The position numbers were made by a program, and so were the translations under genes. Of a DNA stretch of 64,000 bases, positions 62,101 through 64,000 are shown piece after piece (within the stretch, counting starts at the first letter, position 1; the number at the start of each line of letters is the position of its first letter). Below the pieces are notes generated by a model. That model was given only the letters and a program-made list of their open reading frames with translations, was not told where the DNA came from and searched no databases. Origin of the DNA: Roseiarcus sp963775575 (GTDB lineage: Bacteria; Pseudomonadota; Alphaproteobacteria; Rhizobiales; Beijerinckiaceae); contig CAVZJG010000002.1 of NCBI GenBank assembly GCA_963775575.1, forward strand, positions 186,001 to 250,000. Reading direction: 5' to 3'.

Positions 62101-62837
62101 TCACCGGCACGTCGCCGCAGCAGCCGAACAACTTCAACGCTCCCGAGCCGGTCGCGCGCGCCGCGGTCCTCTATGTCTTCCGCGTCATGGTCGACGACGA
62201 AATCCCGATGAACGCGGGCTGCCTCAGGCCGATTCGCATCGTCATCCCCGAGGGCTCGATGCTGTCGCCCCGCTACCCCGCGGCGGTGGCGGCCGGCAAC
62301 GTCGAGACCAGCCAGGCGGTCGCCGACGCGCTGTTCGGCGCCCTCGGCGCGCTCGGCTCCGCGCAGGGCACGATGAACAACCTGACCTTCGGGGACGCGC
62401 GCTATCAATATTACGAAACGATCTGCTCGGGCGCGCCGGCGGGGCCGGGGTTCAACGGCGCCAGCGGCGTGCATACGCACATGACCAATTCGCGCCTGAC
62501 CGATCCGGAAGTGCTGGAGCAGCGCTTTCCCGTCGTGCTCGAAGATTTCGCCATCCGCCGCGGCTCGGGCGGCAAGGGCCGCTGGAACGCCGGCGACGGC
62601 ACGCTGCGCCGCCTGCGCTTCCGCGAGCGCATGGACTTGGCGCTGCTCACCGACCGTCGCCGAGTGAGGAGTTTCGGCATGGAGGGCGGCGAACCGGGGG
62701 AGCTGGGGCGCAACATCGTGCGGCGGAACGATGGACGGCTCGAGGAATTGCCGGGCTGCGCGCAGACCGTGCTGGAGGCGGGCGAGGCGATCGAGATCGT
62801 CACGCCGACGGGCGGGGGATGGGGGAAGAAGGGGTGA
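59133..62837 (+). CDS. Hydantoinase A/B (5-oxoprolinase family), fused large and small subunits
   Basis: About 1234 residues, the length of single-chain 5-oxoprolinases. The start is uncertain (TTG 59115, ATG 59133 or a later TTG at 59187); homology begins at WDFWIDRGGTFTNVIG. HydA part: MGTTVATNALLERRGERTLL, SLIKLVGRGDTTVVDAYLSP-like ECSPLIKLVGRGDTTVVDAY, SGPAGGVVAMAETG, GFDMGGTSTDVAHFDG, NCFGGAGGQHACDVADAL. HydB part from about residue 720: VMLEIFNSLFMSIAEQMG, LQNTAYSVNIKERLDFSCA, PYNGGTHLPDITV, GHHADIGGIAPGSM, GGSGGKG-like RRGSGGKGRWNAGDG. It hydrolyses a lactam or hydantoin ring with ATP; 5-oxoproline is most likely by overall similarity. Confidence 0.92.
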   Translation: MAGGCGLWNRGRALRGRNLTDGAKAKAARKRSTKTADRAGWDFWIDRGGTFTNVIGRDPRGRLHPRKLLSESPAYADAAVQAIRDHLRLAPGAPIPEGAIGVVKMGTTVATNALLERRGERTLLVTTRGFRDALEIGYQARPKIFARNIAKPEQLYASVVEIDERVLADGTVEAAPDLETVRTKLARAKGQGFAAVAIVFMHAYRYSQHERDVARIARALGFAQVSVSHECSPLIKLVGRGDTTVVDAYLSPILTRYVARVAEALDAERTGARAMFMMSSGGLTAAELFAGMDAILSGPAGGVVAMAETGRSAGFREVIGFDMGGTSTDVAHFDGAYERAFETEVAGVRMRAPMMRIHTVAAGGGSILRFDGARFRVGPDSAGADPGPKCYRRGGPLAVTNANVMTGKLIPDYFPRIFGPAQDQPLDEERVREAFDALAREVGDGRSAEQVADGFIAIAVAKMAEAIKTISVARGYDVTRYALNCFGGAGGQHACDVADALAIKTVLIHPLSSLLSAYGMGLADISAHRSQGVEEPLSEAALARLAPLVARLGEAAAKEVASQGVARLGVKLRPRAQLRYAGSDTALEVEWRSLGAMRRTFEAAHKARFGFIDRAKALVVEAVDVEAVGGAARFSERARPVRPAAAPLPERAVRFYSNGARRDAAVFLRERIPLGAHIAGPALIIEPHQTIVVEAGWRAEVTAKNHVVLRRVEAAARRDAIGAKVDPVMLEIFNSLFMSIAEQMGVTLQNTAYSVNIKERLDFSCAVFDAEGRLVANAPHMPVHLGSMDRSVETIIRANAGRIRAGDVFALNAPYNGGTHLPDITVCAPVFDDHGRTILFWTAARGHHADIGGIAPGSMSPRATDILEEGVYIDNFLLVERGRFRERELYELLGKGPYPARNPLQNVNDLKAQIAAAEKGARELRRMVEAFSLETVQAYMGHVQDNAAESVRRVIDRLKDSEFAVETDQGAVIKVKISVDREAREATVDFTGTSPQQPNNFNAPEPVARAAVLYVFRVMVDDEIPMNAGCLRPIRIVIPEGSMLSPRYPAAVAAGNVETSQAVADALFGALGALGSAQGTMNNLTFGDARYQYYETICSGAPAGPGFNGASGVHTHMTNSRLTDPEVLEQRFPVVLEDFAIRRGSGGKGRWNAGDGTLRRLRFRERMDLALLTDRRRVRSFGMEGGEPGELGRNIVRRNDGRLEELPGCAQTVLEAGEAIEIVTPTGGGWGKKG

Positions 62838-63030
62838 AGAGCTTGAGGCGGCCGCCGGCGCCGCCGCGTCCACCCTTCGCGCTCGGTCTCAAGTCGCCCC
62901 CCGACCGGACTGCAAATCTCGACGAACTCGCGTTCGCGTCGGCGACGAACAGAATGACGTCGCCGAGGCGCACACAATTCTCTTTCTGTTCCTGGCATAG
63001 CCAAAGCGCGCGACGCTGTCCGGCGCCCTT

Positions 63031-63267
63031 TCAGCGGCGGATCGGCTCGTGCGCGAGCGCGGCGCGCAGGAAGTGATAGAGGCCCGTCAGCGCCGTGAGA
63101 ACGAAGATCGCCTCGAGAGCATGGGTCACCAGATCGCCGAGCTGAAACAACCCGCCGATCGCCCAACCCGCCGCGGCGCCGGCGCCCACGAGTTCGGTGC
63201 CGACGAGCACGGCGACGCTGGCGAGCGTCGCGGCGTTGGTCCAGTTGATGGGAGCGTTGGCGGCCAC
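63031..63267 (-). CDS. Small membrane protein with two transmembrane helices
   Basis: 78 residues from a GTG start (VAANAPINWTNAATL). Two helices are visible: about 12-40 (LASVAVLVGTELVGAGAAAGWAI region) and 50-68 (LEAIFVLTALTGLYHFL). The C-terminus HEPIRR is probably cytoplasmic. No family function is known to me. The 193 bases on its left and the 203 bases on its right contain no other gene that can be supported. Confidence 0.65.
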   Translation of the reverse strand: MAANAPINWTNAATLASVAVLVGTELVGAGAAAGWAIGGLFQLGDLVTHALEAIFVLTALTGLYHFLRAALAHEPIRR

Positions 63268-63470
63268 GGGAACTCCATGCCTTCGCGAGCGGCGACCGCC
63301 CGTATATCATGAGCAGCCGCGCGCGCAAGTTTCGTCCGCGCCGGCGACCATCGCCGATTTGCGACGGAATGCGGCGCCGCGGCGCTATTGACGGCGCGCG
63401 CGCGGCTTGCTCTTAAGCGCCGCGCAAGACGCGCCGCGTCCCCTGCCCGCCCATTCGGAGAATTGACGAC

Positions 63471-64000
63471 ATGTCGCATTGGCCGCGCCACGCGCGCATC
63501 GACGGCCCGATCGTGATGATCGGCTTCGGCTCCATCGGCAAGGGAACGCTGCCGCTGATCGAGCGCCATTTCGATTACGACCAGGCGCGCTTCGTCGTCA
63601 TCGACCCCGACGATTCCGACCGCGCGCTGCTCGACCAGCGCGGCGTCGCGTTCCTGCAATTGGCGATCACGCGCGACAATTATCGCGAGGTCCTGGGCAA
63701 GCGCCTGACAGCGGGCAAGGGCCAGGGTTTCTGCGTCAATCTCTCGGTCGACACTTCCTCGCTCGACATCATGCGCTTCTGCCGCGAGATCGGCGCGCTC
63801 TACATCGACACCGTGGTCGAGCCGTGGCCCGGCTTCTATTTCGACAAGACGCTCGGGCCGGAGGCGCGGTCGAACTACGCGCTGCGCGAGACCGTGCTCG
63901 CCGAGCGGCGCGCGAGACCCGGCGGAACGACCGCCGTCTCCTGCTGCGGCGCCAATCCGGGCATGGTCTCCTGGTTCGTCAAGCAGGCGCTGGTCAACCT
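63471..64000 (+). CDS. hss: Homospermidine synthase, N-terminal part (runs off the window)
   Basis: 176 codons are present. The start at 63471 follows CGGAGAATTGACGAC. The Rossmann nucleotide-binding loop is IVMIGFGSIGKGTLPLI, and the block FDYDQARFVVIDPDDSD, the segments NLSVDTSSLDIMRFCREIGA and YIDTVVEPWPGFY, and SCCGANPGMVSWFVKQAL are characteristic of bacterial homospermidine synthase (saccharopine dehydrogenase superfamily). The enzyme makes homospermidine from putrescine with NAD, the common polyamine of many Hyphomicrobiales. The C-terminal two-thirds lies beyond 64000. Confidence 0.93.
   Translation, partial: MSHWPRHARIDGPIVMIGFGSIGKGTLPLIERHFDYDQARFVVIDPDDSDRALLDQRGVAFLQLAITRDNYREVLGKRLTAGKGQGFCVNLSVDTSSLDIMRFCREIGALYIDTVVEPWPGFYFDKTLGPEARSNYALRETVLAERRARPGGTTAVSCCGANPGMVSWFVKQALVN

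Noticed and set aside
59124..62873. 1249-codon minus-strand frame opposite the hydantoinase gene
   Set aside because: Complete antisense of a clear 5-oxoprolinase-family gene; composition of a shadow frame (Arg/Asp/His/Gly-rich) and no motif.

Overview
The window is GC-rich DNA from an alphaproteobacterium, most likely of the order Hyphomicrobiales (Rhizobiales). The basis is a rhizobial-type rhamnose locus (rhaR-S-T-P-Q-U-K order), an Omp2-like porin, an IalB-family protein, a homospermidine synthase and a linked MotA-like/OmpA-like pair. Genus and species cannot be read from the sequence. Most of the window is ordinary chromosome, interrupted by one recombinase-associated insertion next to tRNA-Ser and by a cluster of mobile elements at about 35.7-43.2 kb.

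Layout. 1-6.8 kb: the end of a DeoR-type repressor, then an ABC importer, a mutarotase and an FGGY sugar kinase, forming an L-rhamnose uptake and phosphorylation operon. 7.3-12.6 kb: accessory region with three unrecognised genes (one with a HEPN-like R-x4-H motif), a TumE/TumA-type toxin-antitoxin pair and a large serine recombinase whose reading frame runs into tRNA-Ser(GGA) without a stop. 13-22.6 kb: a small membrane protein, MsrA, and the high-affinity potassium system: kdpDE leftward and a 27-codon ORF plus kdpFABC rightward, separated by paired CATAAG repeats that look like KdpE operators. 22.6-33.6 kb: housekeeping genes def, rmuC (frameshifted), brnTA (toxin frameshifted), priA, rplS, a DsbA-like thioredoxin, smc and a branched-chain aminotransferase. 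34-35.4 kb: a porin with a clear terminator.

Mobile cluster. A complete IS66-like element (35,761-37,283) has 16-bp inverted repeats and an 8-bp target duplication. An IS110-family element follows (from 37,394), with its non-coding end, where bridge RNAs are encoded in this family, present twice in tandem. Next is a 927-residue single-gene protein that joins a Cas4/RecB-like iron-sulfur nuclease region, an RNase H-like 3'-5' exonuclease region and an IS66-like DDE transposase. It abuts the broken 3' end of hslU, a palindromic repeat and a 5'-truncated mscS-type gene. This nuclease-exonuclease-transposase fusion is the most unusual object in the window.

43.4-64 kb: a GNAT acetyltransferase coupled to an OmpA/MotB-like and MotA/TolQ-like envelope pair, asd, a second GNAT protein, tRNA-Val(GAC), an IalB-like protein and a probable lipoprotein. 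A tandem glycine riboswitch then precedes the glycine cleavage operon gcvT-gcvH-gcvPA-gcvPB. After it come a periplasmic GyrI-like protein, an HAD phosphatase, an aldo/keto reductase, a coupled MFS transporter/MarR-like regulator pair facing a hydantoinase/5-oxoprolinase across a short region with helically phased TCGACA repeats, a small membrane protein and the start of homospermidine synthase.

Sequence quality. At least four otherwise conserved genes (rhaR, rmuC, brnT, the MarR-like gene) are each broken by one apparent single-base indel, two of them in short homopolymers. Residual assembly indels are at least as likely as true pseudogenes. All identifications rest on reading motifs by eye; no searches were run.
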